DNA from: Siminovitchia terrae
GTDB taxonomy: Bacteria > Bacillota > Bacilli > Bacillales > Bacillaceae_C
Reading direction: 5' to 3'
NCBI RefSeq assembly: GCF_003605405.2
Contig: NZ_QYTW02000008.1
Span: forward strand, 1 to 64,000
Length of the DNA stretch: 64,000 nucleotides
Part shown: piece by piece, positions 18,173 through 27,302 of the stretch
How the letters are laid out: each line of letters begins with the position of its first letter
Position numbering within the stretch: the first letter of the stretch is position 1
Made by a program: the position numbers and the translations under genes
Notes under the pieces: model-generated
The model's database searches: none
What the model saw: the letters and a program-made list of their open reading frames with translations, nothing else
What the model was told of the DNA's origin: nothing

Positions 18173-19339
18173 TTACATATTTTCGAAAAATAGACGGATG
18201 ACATCAGCTCCGCCAACAAAAGTACCGATGGAACTTCCCAAATTAGCCAGGACGACAACCAGCAGTATACGGGTTACCTTATTATGCCAAAAACCCTTGA
18301 AACTGAAAACATCTTGCGAAAGGTTTTCAAAATCTCTTACATGTGGTCTGCGCATATAGGCCTGAACGGCGCCCGCAAACCACCCGGCGGCTAGAAGCGG
18401 GTTTAAAGAAGTAATCGGGGCGGCAACAAGCGCTGTTAGAATGGCCAAAGGATGCCCAAAGGCAAGTGCTGTTCCAAGGGCCGATAATGAACCATGCCAT
18501 AGTATCCAGCTGATCATTTGCTGCCAGCCCGCAGATGGATTAGCATAAAACGTATAAGCAATCAAAGCAAAAATGAGGATGGGAATGGACCAACCAATTA
18601 TTTTAGGGACTTTTGACTTTGGAGGGCGTTCGGACAAACGCTTGAGATCGTGTTCCTTTTTTATTTCCTCCGTAATACCAGGAACATGAGCAGCCCCCAG
18701 AACCGCTACGATTTTCTTTCCTGGAGCTTCTTTAATTTTCTGCGATAAATACTGATCACGCTCATCAATCAATGGAACCTTCAACTTAGGAAAACCTTCA
18801 GTAAATTCCTTTAAAATGACGTTGATCGTATCCTGATTTTTCATCTTTTCAAGTTCTTCTTCTGAGATCTCCTCATTGCTAAAGATACTGAATACAACCT
18901 GCGAAAGCAGCTGCGCCTTCCCCCAAAACCCTACATTGTTCCAAATACGTGCAAACGTGATTTGAATATTCCTGTCAGCCAAAACAAGGTCAGCACCAAT
19001 TTCCTTGGCTGATTCAATGCCTTGAATCATCTCCTGCCCCGCCTGGATGCCAAACTGCTTGGCCATCCGCTTTTGAAAGGAAGAAATCGCCAGATTCATT
19101 AATAACAGCGTTGCTTTCTTTTCCTTGATAACCTTAAAAATATCCATTTCTTTCCACTGGTTTTTATTTTGGATCGCTTCATATCTTTGCTCATCCAGCT
19201 CCACACAAACTGAGTCAGGCTGCTCAGCTTCGATAACCTCTTTTACCTGTTCCGCACTCTGTTTGGAAACATGAGCTGTCCCAATCAATATAAATTCCTT
19301 GCCATTAAGTTCAATTCTTGTAATATTTTCTTCTGACAT
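18173..19339 (-). CDS. TraB domain-containing membrane protein
   Basis: A 388-residue protein of the TraB/PrgY family. The start at 19339 is chosen because AGAGGAAGG lies just upstream; the frame extends to 19378 without such a site. The N-terminal 240 residues form the TraB (Tiki/erythromycin-esterase-like) domain with GTAHVSKQSAEQV, the VCVELDEQRYEA segment and a second conserved histidine in VLGAAHVPG. The C-terminal 150 residues hold three or four transmembrane helices. In pheromone plasmids TraB limits self-signalling; for chromosomal bacterial and archaeal copies a peptidase-like role is proposed but unproven. Monocistronic, with its own terminator. Confidence 0.85.
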   Translation of the reverse strand: MSEENITRIELNGKEFILIGTAHVSKQSAEQVKEVIEAEQPDSVCVELDEQRYEAIQNKNQWKEMDIFKVIKEKKATLLLMNLAISSFQKRMAKQFGIQAGQEMIQGIESAKEIGADLVLADRNIQITFARIWNNVGFWGKAQLLSQVVFSIFSNEEISEEELEKMKNQDTINVILKEFTEGFPKLKVPLIDERDQYLSQKIKEAPGKKIVAVLGAAHVPGITEEIKKEHDLKRLSERPPKSKVPKIIGWSIPILIFALIAYTFYANPSAGWQQMISWILWHGSLSALGTALAFGHPLAILTALVAAPITSLNPLLAAGWFAGAVQAYMRRPHVRDFENLSQDVFSFKGFWHNKVTRILLVVVLANLGSSIGTFVGGADVIRLFFENM

Positions 19340-19421
19340 AAGTACCTTCCTCTGAAAACGCGGTATTTTCAAACCCAATAAAATATATTAACTCTTTTTA
19401 TTATCTCCCTAAGCCAGCCTA

Positions 19422-19943
19422 TTAATTATCATCGGATAGCCATTCTGTAATCTGCAACTCTCGTTTATACTCTTCTTGGAGTTCATTATTAATATATTTA
19501 TCCAAATAGTTTAATGTTTCCTCAAGCACATTTATTTTTATCATACTAGAAAAATCAGAAATGTGCTCCTTTTGGCTTATTTTAATCTTTCTATATTTTT
19601 CAAGTTCGATTAGTCTCTCAATGATCTCTTTGAATCCTTCAATTGATTGGTTGTGTTTACTATAAGTAAATTCTCGATGTAAATTTACTTCACCTAATTC
19701 TTCCTTGTACTCATCTTGAATTCTTTCGCGTTCCTCTTCTGCGAAGTCTATCATTCTTTGTTTTGGGCCAAAGCGAAACTTGCTTCTCCAGTAAATAAAA
19801 GTACTTTTTGGAACATTTAACTCATAGGATCCCTGTACAGGAACAACATCCCTTACTACACAAAGCTCGTACATTACTTCTTTCAATGGCTTCCCATACT
19901 TTTCTTCAATAAATTTTTGATACTCTTTATTCGTTTTTTTCAT
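19422..19943 (-). CDS. Hypothetical protein with a putative N-terminal HTH
   Basis: A 173-residue, highly charged protein not assigned to a family. Residues about 18-55 (KEVMYELCVV ... NVPKSTFIYWRSKFRFG) have the spacing of a helix-turn-helix with a basic recognition helix, as in small phage or transposon DNA-binding proteins. The rest is predicted almost all alpha-helical and rich in Glu and Lys, possibly coiled coil. Its codons are more A/T-rich than its neighbours, which hints at acquisition by transfer. The ATG follows AGAGAGGAACCTTACA. No partner genes are evident. Confidence 0.6.
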   Translation of the reverse strand: MKKTNKEYQKFIEEKYGKPLKEVMYELCVVRDVVPVQGSYELNVPKSTFIYWRSKFRFGPKQRMIDFAEEERERIQDEYKEELGEVNLHREFTYSKHNQSIEGFKEIIERLIELEKYRKIKISQKEHISDFSSMIKINVLEETLNYLDKYINNELQEEYKRELQITEWLSDDN

Positions 19944-20156
19944 TGTAAGGTTCCTCTCTTTTTAACCATAATAGAGTTTCTTTAAATACAATTGACTCAA
20001 AACCGAGTAATAGAGTGATCTATAGCTATTATTAGATAATTATATATTGACCGCCCCACTATATCATTATATTTAAGCTACTTCCGGATCAAAAATTTTA
20101 AGATACTAATGTAAATAAGGTATAATAATGTTGCACTAAATCAACGGAGGATGAAA

Positions 20157-20594
20157 ATGAAAAAAATAATAACAGCATTGCTCACGGCAACACTTCTATT
20201 ATCTCCAGTCGGCAACTTGGTATTTCAAGATCATGTAACAACAGTCGAAGCAAAAGGTTATAAATCTGGTAAAAGAAGCTTCAACATGAAAAATAACCAG
20301 TCGAACTTCCAACAGAAACAAAAGCAAGAATCCCCAAAAACGAATTCAAACAAGCAGCAAACCAATCCCAAAGGTGGATTCTTTTCAGGCGGCCTGATGA
20401 AAGGCTTGATGTTTGGTGGATTGGCCGGATTGCTGTTCGGAAGTCTTTTCGCAAATATGGGCGCTTTTGGGTCACTATTGGGGTTAATAGTCAACCTTGC
20501 TGCCATCTATATTCTTTTTGTCGTCATTCGTAAAGTATTCACAGCCTTGACCCGACAAAGAAGAAGAGAGGATACAGGTCCGTGGGGCAGATGA
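20157..20594 (+). CDS. Small exported/membrane protein, Tim44-like in its N-terminal half
   Basis: A 145-residue predicted secreted or membrane protein. ATG 20157 is preferred because GGAGG abuts the alternative ATG at 20151. An N-terminal signal sequence (MKKIITALLTATLLLSPVG) is followed by a low-complexity Gln/Asn/Lys-rich stretch, then a glycine-rich hydrophobic segment (GGLMKGLMFGGLAGLLFGSLF) and another hydrophobic helix, ending in a basic tail. This order is seen in Bacillus proteins loosely annotated as Tim44-like preprotein translocase subunits, without evidence of that function. It overlaps or abuts the following DUF2653 gene, so the two form an operon. Confidence 0.7.
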   Translation: MKKIITALLTATLLLSPVGNLVFQDHVTTVEAKGYKSGKRSFNMKNNQSNFQQKQKQESPKTNSNKQQTNPKGGFFSGGLMKGLMFGGLAGLLFGSLFANMGAFGSLLGLIVNLAAIYILFVVIRKVFTALTRQRRREDTGPWGR

Positions 20595-20878
20595 TCATCT
20601 CTGAGCAGGATATAATCAATGCTATCTGTATTGATCAGTCTAGGAAGAAGCCTGTTCAGCCGGAAGACGTGGAAGTTGAATTAATGTATGACGATGATAA
20701 TGGTTTTACTGCGGAGGCTTATATTAGCGGAATGAAATATGAGCTTCAAACCATTCATTTAATTGAAGCCCTCCGTTTATGGATCGATGAAATTTTAGGT
20801 GAAAATCCATACGCAGGAATAGAGCTTGTCCTCGATGATGAGGAAGGGATTATTGCGATTGTAAATGGAGAAAATTAA
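20591..20878 (+). CDS. YxcD-like DUF2653 family protein
   Basis: A small acidic cytosolic protein (95 residues from the ATG at 20591; 98 from an in-frame GTG at 20582). The sequence begins IISEQDIINAICI, followed by a VEVELMYDDDNGFTAEAYI strand pair and a C-terminal helix with ALRLWIDEILG, matching the DUF2653/YxcD family, whose function is unknown. Its start overlaps or touches the stop of the preceding exported protein, so translation is probably coupled. A terminator-like hairpin follows. Confidence 0.75.
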   Translation: MIISEQDIINAICIDQSRKKPVQPEDVEVELMYDDDNGFTAEAYISGMKYELQTIHLIEALRLWIDEILGENPYAGIELVLDDEEGIIAIVNGEN

Positions 20879-20879
20879 A

Positions 20880-20931
20880 AAGTAGGGCTGTCTCTCTTAC
20901 CGTAAGCAACGGTGATAGGGCTGCCCTTTCT
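20880..20931 (+). terminator. Probable terminator after the DUF2653 gene
   Basis: AGTAGGGCTGTC...ACCGT-AAGCA-ACGGT...GGGCTGCCCTTTCTTTCG: an inner five-pair stem extended by a complementary GGGCTGTC/GGGCTGCCC region, then a T-rich tail. The stem is imperfect. Confidence 0.55.
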
Positions 20932-21017
20932 TTCGTTATACCTGGAAAAACATAGACTGCCTTTGATAATTAGATACAAACAAGTCCTAAAACTGAGCCA
21001 TCATTTGGGCCTATCAA

Positions 21018-21207
21018 ATGCGCCTTGGCGTATTTGCGCACAGATTTTATCGAGCTTAAGCTCGATAAATTTCCTCTGAAAATCTGTGGCATCCGCCGGA
21101 GGCTTTGACTTTATTCAGCAGGGGTTTGAACCCCCACTGAATAGAATACCAATAGCATTCATCTCACCACTTACAGTAGTGGGAGACTTCTGCTGAATGA
21201 AGTTAAA
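21018..21207 (+). mobile_element. 190-bp multi-hairpin mobile repeat, copy 2
   Basis: Full-length copy preceded by ATCAA (21013-21017) and ending GAATGAAGTTAAA. It shares every hairpin of copy 1. Together with copy 3 it occupies a roughly 1-kb gene-free interval (20932-21902); the remaining sequence there (about 21208-21600) shows no credible gene. Confidence 0.8.
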
Positions 21208-21603
21208 CATCTCATTATGAAAGACCCGCATTATCACACCCGGATCAAATACTGCTTCGTTTCGCCTACTGTATTTACCGCTTCTTGAAAACCCCAAACT
21301 GGCTCTTCCTTTATATAAGAGAATATCACCAGCGTATAAAGACCTTGGTCATTCACTCAAACAATATTAATTTACCTTCCTCACCCTCACCTCGCTGTTA
21401 TCCAACAAATCAACATACTAGTAAGAAATTTCCCCTGTCTTCATATGTTCAATATAACCTCTTCAATAATATTACTTGTTTCAGGCATCCAGCTTTGTAT
21501 TAAAAATAAAAAGGCAAACAACAGAGCTGTTTAGATGTGTACGGCAGCCTATTCCTTCTTCTTTCCTATATTAAGCTGCTACTGTCACGTCAAACACTTC
21601 CGC

Positions 21604-21788
21604 CGCCTTGGCGTATTTGCGCCCAGATTTTATCAAGCTTCGCTCGATAAATTTTCTCTGAAAATCTGTGGCATCCGCCGGAGGCTTTAACTTTATTCAG
21701 CGGGGTTTGAACCCCACTGAATGGAATACCAATAGGCATTCATCTCACCACTTATAGAAGTGGGAGACTTCTGCTGAATAAAGTTAAA
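21604..21788 (+). mobile_element. Multi-hairpin mobile repeat, copy 3 (left end degraded)
   Basis: Same orientation as copy 2, about 400 bases away. The right part is intact through GAATAAAGTTAAA, but the left end is altered (CGCCGCCTTGG instead of ATCAAATGCGCCTTGG), so the pentamer is missing. It lies about 70 bases upstream of the Fur box of the iron-uptake operon. Confidence 0.75.
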
Positions 21789-21861
21789 CACGAGCGATTA
21801 CCATCTTAATTTTGTATTGACTTCGCTAAAACAAACTAATATAGTTATATCATAATGAAAC

Positions 21862-21876
21862 TGATAATCATTATCA
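21862..21876 (+). promoter_or_regulatory. Fur box of the siderophore-uptake operon
   Basis: TGATAATCATTATCA is a perfect 7-1-7 Fur inverted repeat (TGATAATNATTATCA). It lies 26 bases upstream of the ribosome site of the ATPase gene, where it would block transcription under iron-replete conditions. Confidence 0.93.
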
Positions 21877-21902
21877 ACTGAATTTAATTAGGAGGTGTAA
21901 CA

Positions 21903-22748
21903 TTGATTCGCCTTTATACAGATAATTTAAATATAAGCTACGGTGAACGTCTCATTGTTAAAAATTTGAGAGTGGACATTCCTGATAAAAAGATTACTAC
22001 AATCATCGGCCCAAATGGCTGCGGCAAGTCGACTTTATTAAAAGCGATCACCAGAATTATTCCCCCTCAATCAGGGACAATTGTTTTAGACGGCAAAAAT
22101 ATCGCAAAGGAAAAAACAAAAGTTCTTGCCCGAAAGATAGCGATCCTCCCGCAGACCCCTGAAAGTGTCAATGGGTTAACCGCCGGAGAACTCGTGTCCT
22201 ATGGTCGCTTTCCCTATCAGAAAGGATTTGGCCGCTTAACGTCCAAAGATATTGAAGTGATTGACTGGGCTCTTGATGTGACTGGAACAAGCGAATTTAA
22301 ACACCGCTCCGTAGACGCATTATCAGGCGGCCAGCGTCAGCGTGTTTGGATTGCTATGGCCCTAGCTCAAGAAACAGAGATTATATTTCTTGATGAACCT
22401 ACCACCTATTTGGATCTGGCACATCAGTTAGAGGTATTGGAGCTTTTACAAAGGCTCAATAAAGAGGAGAATCGCACGATTATCATGGTTCTCCATGATC
22501 TAAATCAAGCTGCCCGCTTTGCAGATTATATCGTAGCCTTAAAAGATGGTGAAGTTGTCAAAGCCGGACACTGCGAAGAAGTCATCAACCAGCATGTCCT
22601 TAAGAAAGTATTTCATATCGATGCGGAAATCGGGCGGGATCCCCGTACAAACAAACCCATGTGCATCACGTATAACTTAATCAAAGGAGAGCAAAAGAAT
22701 GAAAAAGATTTTGATTCCATTTCTACTGTTGCTCATGCTGTTCATTAG
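21903..22748 (+). CDS. Iron-siderophore ABC transporter ATP-binding protein
   Basis: A 281-residue FecE/FepC-type ATPase that energises ferric-siderophore import. Walker A is GPNGCGKST (about 37-45), the signature is LSGGQRQRVWIAMALAQ and Walker B is IIFLDEPTTYLD. The TTG start is preceded by AGGAGGTGTAACA at ideal spacing. Its last 50 bases overlap the start of the lipoprotein gene in another frame, giving an unusually extended C-terminus. It is first in the operon behind a perfect Fur box; having the ATPase rather than the binding protein first is less common. Confidence 0.93.
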   Translation: MIRLYTDNLNISYGERLIVKNLRVDIPDKKITTIIGPNGCGKSTLLKAITRIIPPQSGTIVLDGKNIAKEKTKVLARKIAILPQTPESVNGLTAGELVSYGRFPYQKGFGRLTSKDIEVIDWALDVTGTSEFKHRSVDALSGGQRQRVWIAMALAQETEIIFLDEPTTYLDLAHQLEVLELLQRLNKEENRTIIMVLHDLNQAARFADYIVALKDGEVVKAGHCEEVINQHVLKKVFHIDAEIGRDPRTNKPMCITYNLIKGEQKNEKDFDSISTVAHAVH

Positions 22749-23616
22749 CGGCTGCGGCTCAGACGAACAGAAGAATGGATCCACTTCCACGGGAAAAAAA
22801 CCAGAGACGATTACATATGAATCTGAAAATGGCCCTATAGAAGTTCCCGCTAATCCCAAGCGAGTAGTCGTACTATCTAGTTTTACAGGAAACGTCATGT
22901 CTTTGGGTGCCAATTTAGTAGGTACGGATTCCTGGTCGAAAATGAACCCCCGTTTTGAAAAAGATTTGAAAGATGTCGAGGAAGTTTCTGACGAGAATTT
23001 GGAAAAAATTATTGAACTAGACCCGGACCTGATCATCGGTTTATCCACTATTAAAAATGTTGATAAATTAAGTGAAATTGCTCCTACTGTCACATATACG
23101 TATGGCAAAGTAGACTACCTGACACAACACTTAGAGATTGGCAAGCTATTGAATAAAGAAAAAGAGGCAAAAGAATGGGTGGATGATTTTAAAAAACGCG
23201 CCCAAGAGACCGGTCAAGAAATCAAATCAAAAATAGGTGAGGATACAACCGTTTCCGTTATTGAGAACTGGGACAAACAGCTCTATGTATATGGCGACAA
23301 CTGGGGCCGCGGAACTGAAATTTTATACCAAGAAATGAAATTGGCCATGCCTGAAAAAGTAAAGGAAATGGCACTCAAAGACGGATATTATGCACTCTCT
23401 TTAGAGGTGCTTCCAGAATTTTCCGGTGACTATGTGATCCTCAGCAAGAACCTTGATACGGATAATTCATTCCAAGAAACTGACACATATAAAAACATAC
23501 CAGCTGTAGAGAAGGATCGTGTATTTGAGGTAAATGCAAAAGAATTTTATTTCAATGACCCCCTCACTCTGGAGCTGCAGTTGGACTTTTTCAAAAAAAG
23601 CTTTCTTGGCAACTGA
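22699..23616 (+). CDS. Iron-siderophore substrate-binding lipoprotein
   Basis: A 305-residue periplasmic-binding-type lipoprotein. The signal peptide ends in the lipobox ISGC with the cysteine at residue 20, followed by a Ser/Gly/Lys linker and a type III binding fold: ETITYESENGPIEVPANPKRVVVL is the typical FecB/FhuD start, and LDPDLIIGLS is the conserved mid segment. It captures ferric siderophore and passes it to the two permeases downstream. It overlaps the ATPase gene by 50 bases. A terminator-like hairpin after its stop probably lowers expression of the permeases. The siderophore type cannot be told. Confidence 0.92.
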   Translation: MKKILIPFLLLLMLFISGCGSDEQKNGSTSTGKKPETITYESENGPIEVPANPKRVVVLSSFTGNVMSLGANLVGTDSWSKMNPRFEKDLKDVEEVSDENLEKIIELDPDLIIGLSTIKNVDKLSEIAPTVTYTYGKVDYLTQHLEIGKLLNKEKEAKEWVDDFKKRAQETGQEIKSKIGEDTTVSVIENWDKQLYVYGDNWGRGTEILYQEMKLAMPEKVKEMALKDGYYALSLEVLPEFSGDYVILSKNLDTDNSFQETDTYKNIPAVEKDRVFEVNAKEFYFNDPLTLELQLDFFKKSFLGN

Positions 23617-23622
23617 TTCTTC

Positions 23623-23664
23623 GGGAAAGGATTTTTTTCAATCATTCCTTTCCCTTGATTTTTT
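23623..23664 (+). terminator. Intra-operon terminator-like hairpin
   Basis: GGGAAAGGA and TCCTTTCCC form a nine-pair stem, followed by TTGATTTTTT. It lies between the lipoprotein stop and the first permease start, within what is otherwise one operon. It probably acts as a partial terminator or an mRNA-stabilising structure. Confidence 0.7.
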
Positions 23665-23684
23665 AAAAAGAAAAGTGAGAAAAA

Positions 23685-24692
23685 ATGACAAAAGATCAAC
23701 ATAAAATCCCATTTTTATACAAGCTTGTTGCAGGAATTTTAACCTTTGTAGGTATATTCCTTGTTTCGATGGTGCTTGGTGCAGCTGACACAACCGTTCA
23801 TGATGTGTGGCTCGCATTGACAACAGAAACCGCCGGTGAAAAACTGTCAATGATCCGCGAAATTCGGTTCCCTCGTGAAGTGGCAGCTATTTTCGTTGGA
23901 GCTGCTCTTTCTGTTTCTGGTGCCATTATCCAAGGCATGACGAAAAACCCTCTTGCAGATCCGGGCTTACTCGGATTAACTGCCGGAGCAAATGCCGCAT
24001 TGGCAATCGTACTGGCTTTTATACCGGCAACCAATTATCTCGGTATTACGATTGCTTGCTTTATTGGAGCAGCAATTGGAACCATTATGGTCTTTGGAAT
24101 TAGCGCAATGAAAAAAGGCGGTTTCTCCCCCCTTCGCCTTGTTCTAGCCGGCGCAGCTGTTTCTGCTTTTCTGTACGCCATTGCTGAAGGTGTAAGCATT
24201 TATTTCAAAATTTCTAAGGATGTATCCATGTGGACAGCTGGAGGCCTTATCGGCACTTCGTGGAAACAGCTTCAAGTGATCATTCCTTTTATTTTAATCG
24301 GAATGCTCATCGCTCTTCTTCTTTCAAAGCAGCTCACGATTCTCAGTTTAAATGAGGAAGTAGCCATTAGCTTAGGCCAAAAGACAACACAGGTAAAGAC
24401 CATTTTGTTCATTGTTGTCATTCTGCTTTCTGGGGCTTCTGTTGCACTTGTCGGTAATCTGGTGTTCATCGGACTCATGGTACCCCATATAGTGCGTTTC
24501 ATTGTTGGAACCGACTATCGCCTAATCATCCCGATGTCTGCTATTCTTGGAGCCACTTTCATGCTTTTAGCGGACACAGTGGGTCGTACGATTAATGCTC
24601 CGTACGAAACACCGGTAGCAGCCATTATTGCGATCATAGGCCTGCCTTTCTTTTTATTAATTGTTCATAAAGGAGGCAGCGCATTTTCATGA
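23685..24692 (+). CDS. FecCD-family siderophore ABC permease, subunit 1
   Basis: A 335-residue integral membrane subunit with about ten helices. FecCD signatures include REIRFPREVAAIFVGAALSVSGAIIQGMTKNPLADPGLLG and GNLVFIGLMVPHIVRFIVGTDYR. It pairs with the next permease to form the transmembrane channel. Its stop overlaps the start of the second permease (ATGA), showing translational coupling. The start ATG at 23685 follows an AGTGAG ribosome site. Confidence 0.94.
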   Translation: MTKDQHKIPFLYKLVAGILTFVGIFLVSMVLGAADTTVHDVWLALTTETAGEKLSMIREIRFPREVAAIFVGAALSVSGAIIQGMTKNPLADPGLLGLTAGANAALAIVLAFIPATNYLGITIACFIGAAIGTIMVFGISAMKKGGFSPLRLVLAGAAVSAFLYAIAEGVSIYFKISKDVSMWTAGGLIGTSWKQLQVIIPFILIGMLIALLLSKQLTILSLNEEVAISLGQKTTQVKTILFIVVILLSGASVALVGNLVFIGLMVPHIVRFIVGTDYRLIIPMSAILGATFMLLADTVGRTINAPYETPVAAIIAIIGLPFFLLIVHKGGSAFS

Positions 24693-25699
24693 TTCATCCA
24701 GCATTACTCAAAAAACAAAGATTCATTCTCTTATTGTTGCTGTTACTCATTCCAATTACGATTATCATTGGGCTTGGCACCGGCTACTCTGCCTTATCTT
24801 TTGACAGACTGATTCCAACCTTCCTTGGTCAAGGGACGTTTAAAGAAGAGTTTGTTCTGTTCTCTATTCGACTGCCTAGGATCGTCATTGTTCTTTTAGC
24901 CGGCATGGGATTGGCTTTATCCGGGGCTATTTTACAAGGAATTACACGAAATGACCTGGCTGATCCAGGTATAATAGGAATCAATTCTGGGGCAGGAGTT
25001 GCAATCGCTGTATTCTTTTTATACTTCCCTATAAAAGCCGGCTCTTTTATTTACTTATTGCCTGTAGTTGCTTTTATTGGGGCACTCTTAACTGCTGTCC
25101 TCATTTATATTTTCTCCTATAAGAAAGTTCTTGGGGTCCAGCCTATAAAACTGGTTCTAGTGGGGATCGGTTTTTCGATGGCTCTATCCGGAGCCATGAT
25201 CGTTCTCATCTCATCAGCAGAACGTTCAAAAGTGGACTTCATTGCAAAATGGTTGGCCGGGAATATATGGGGTACGGATTGGCCTTTTATTTTGGCCATC
25301 CTCCCATGGTTGGCCATTCTTATTCCCTTTACACTGTTTAAGGCGAACCAGTTAAATCTCTTGGGACTGAGCGAGCCGGTGGCTATTGGCGTCGGAGTCT
25401 CTATCGAGAAAGAACGTATCATGCTCATGTTCACCGCAGTTGCATTAGCGGCTGCCTCTGTCTCTGTCACCGGAGGGATATCTTTTATTGGGCTCATGGC
25501 CCCTCATATTGCAAAAGCACTCGTAGGAACAAGGAATCAATTATTCATTCCGATTGCCATTCTAGTGGGGGGCTGGCTTTTATTAGTGGCAGACACGATC
25601 GGCCGAAATATAGGAAGCACTGATGGTCTTCCGGCTGGAATTGTCGTCGCTTTGATCGGCGCTCCCTATTTTATGTACCTGCTTTTTAAAAAGAATTGA
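24689..25699 (+). CDS. FecCD-family siderophore ABC permease, subunit 2
   Basis: A 336-residue homologue of the preceding gene product with about ten transmembrane helices. Visible motifs are RLPRIVIVLLAGMGLALSGAILQ, NDLADPGIIGINSGAG and GGISFIGLMAPHIAKALVG. It is the last gene of the Fur-controlled operon and is followed by a strong terminator. It forms a heterodimer with subunit 1 and docks with the ATPase through the conserved loop after the helix containing GLMAPH. Confidence 0.94.
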   Translation: MIHPALLKKQRFILLLLLLLIPITIIIGLGTGYSALSFDRLIPTFLGQGTFKEEFVLFSIRLPRIVIVLLAGMGLALSGAILQGITRNDLADPGIIGINSGAGVAIAVFFLYFPIKAGSFIYLLPVVAFIGALLTAVLIYIFSYKKVLGVQPIKLVLVGIGFSMALSGAMIVLISSAERSKVDFIAKWLAGNIWGTDWPFILAILPWLAILIPFTLFKANQLNLLGLSEPVAIGVGVSIEKERIMLMFTAVALAAASVSVTGGISFIGLMAPHIAKALVGTRNQLFIPIAILVGGWLLLVADTIGRNIGSTDGLPAGIVVALIGAPYFMYLLFKKN

Positions 25700-25711
25700 G
25701 AAGTTTCCTAT

Positions 25712-25754
25712 CATATCCCGGTCCCATGGTTTGATCTAATGAGACCGGGATATG
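25712..25754 (+). terminator. Terminator of the siderophore-uptake operon
   Basis: CATATCCCGGTC and GACCGGGATATG give a twelve-pair stem, followed by AGTTTATTTCC. A longer reading frame of the next gene runs through this hairpin, which argues for its downstream start. Confidence 0.85.
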
Positions 25755-25894
25755 AGTTTATTTCCAATCACCTCAATTCCCATACATTCGTATCCTCTTC
25801 GTCTTATCTCCTGCAAAATCTCCAATATTGGTTGTTTGTTTTTCTGCTGGATAAAGCTATAATAAGGACATTGTTAACGAAGCGAGTGATTTTC

Positions 25895-27217
25895 TTGAAA
25901 CAACGAGAGCAATGGACATCGAAGATTGGTTTTATACTGGCTGCTGCCGGAAGCGCAATTGGGTTGGGAGCAATTTGGAAGTTTCCATACATGGCGGGTA
26001 CAAATGGCGGCAGTGTTTTCTTATTTTTATTTATTTTGTCGACATTGACAATAGGACTTCCTATTCTGTTGGCAGAATTTGTTATTGGACGGAGAGGACA
26101 GCGTGATGCCGTCACATCTCTAAAGCTACTTGCCCCTGGGCGGAAATGGCATTGGATTGGCTGGATGGGCTTAGTTACATCCTTTATCCTTTTATCTTTT
26201 TACAGTGTAGTCGGAGGATGGATTCTTTCCTACTTGGCAAGAGCGTTGGCCTTCCAGCTTAATAATACTGATTACGGAGAACTGTTCGGGTCGGTCATTT
26301 CCAATCCTGTTGAAGTTCTAACCGCGCAGGCAGCCTTCATGCTTTTGACAATTTGGATTGTCCAAGGCGGTATCAAGGGAGGAATCGAACGCACAAGCCG
26401 ATGGATGATGCCATTATTATTCATCTTTTTCATCGCTCTGGCCATCCGCTCCCTGACATTGGAAGGAGCAATGGAAGGAGTCCGCTTCCTGTTTGTTCCG
26501 GATTGGTCTTTTTTAACAGGAAAAACTTTTCTGTTGGCGCTTGGTCAGGCTTTCTTCTCTCTGAGTGTCGGTGTTACGGCGATGATGACTTACGCGTCCT
26601 ACCTGCCAAAAGAGGAACGCCTTGGTCAATCTGCATTAAACGTATCGTTATTAAATATATTCATTTCCTTACTGGCTGGGATTGTCATTTTTCCCGCGGT
26701 CTTTGCGCTCGGACATTCGCCCGAAGAAGGCCCCGGCTTAATCTTTGTCATCCTGCCCGCCATTTTTAATGAAATTCCGCTTGGCGGACTATTTATGATC
26801 ATTTTCTTTATTTTATTGTTATTTGCTACATTAACATCCGCTATCGCGATGTTGGAAATTGTCGTATCAACGGGTATCCAAAGCAGATATGACCGTCGAA
26901 AGAAAATGGCTTGGGTATTCGGCTTGCTCATTTTCCTCGTCGGCATACCAAGTGCATTATCTTTTGGAACATTATCGGATCTGCATCTTCCCGGCGGTAC
27001 CGTCTTTGATTTCGCTGACATTTTGACAAGCAGAATAGGCATGCCCATCAATGCTCTGCTCGTATCACTGTTCGCAGGTCATGTGCTGACTAAGGCAGAC
27101 ACTGCTGATGAACTGAGAATGAACCCTACCATCCATTCCATATGGAAGGCTATTGTCCGATATGCCGCTCCGGCAGCAATCATCACGATCTTCTTTGCTT
27201 ACTTTATTAATGGTTAA
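25895..27217 (+). CDS. Sodium-dependent transporter (NSS/SNF family)
   Basis: A 440-residue neurotransmitter:sodium symporter-family amino-acid transporter. The TTG at 25895 (or the GTG at 25886) is chosen because the protein then begins just before the conserved TM1 region SKIGFILAAAGSAIGLGAIWKFPYMAG, whose unwound GSAIGLG holds sodium and substrate. A longer frame to 25739 would cross the upstream terminator. About eleven helices follow. Homologues include LeuT and the Bacillus tryptophan or tyrosine transporters; the substrate is not predicted. Monocistronic. Confidence 0.9.
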   Translation: MKQREQWTSKIGFILAAAGSAIGLGAIWKFPYMAGTNGGSVFLFLFILSTLTIGLPILLAEFVIGRRGQRDAVTSLKLLAPGRKWHWIGWMGLVTSFILLSFYSVVGGWILSYLARALAFQLNNTDYGELFGSVISNPVEVLTAQAAFMLLTIWIVQGGIKGGIERTSRWMMPLLFIFFIALAIRSLTLEGAMEGVRFLFVPDWSFLTGKTFLLALGQAFFSLSVGVTAMMTYASYLPKEERLGQSALNVSLLNIFISLLAGIVIFPAVFALGHSPEEGPGLIFVILPAIFNEIPLGGLFMIIFFILLLFATLTSAIAMLEIVVSTGIQSRYDRRKKMAWVFGLLIFLVGIPSALSFGTLSDLHLPGGTVFDFADILTSRIGMPINALLVSLFAGHVLTKADTADELRMNPTIHSIWKAIVRYAAPAAIITIFFAYFING

Positions 27218-27302
27218 CAGATAGATTCTCTTTTCATGTTTTAATCTGTTAATAACGGGAATTAGAACAGAAACGACTAATTTCTGAAAGGGAGTTTGCT
27301 TT

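Noticed and set aside
25739-25894. 52-residue N-terminal extension of the Na+-dependent transporter
   Set aside because: It starts inside the terminator of the siderophore operon and precedes the conserved TM1 of the family.
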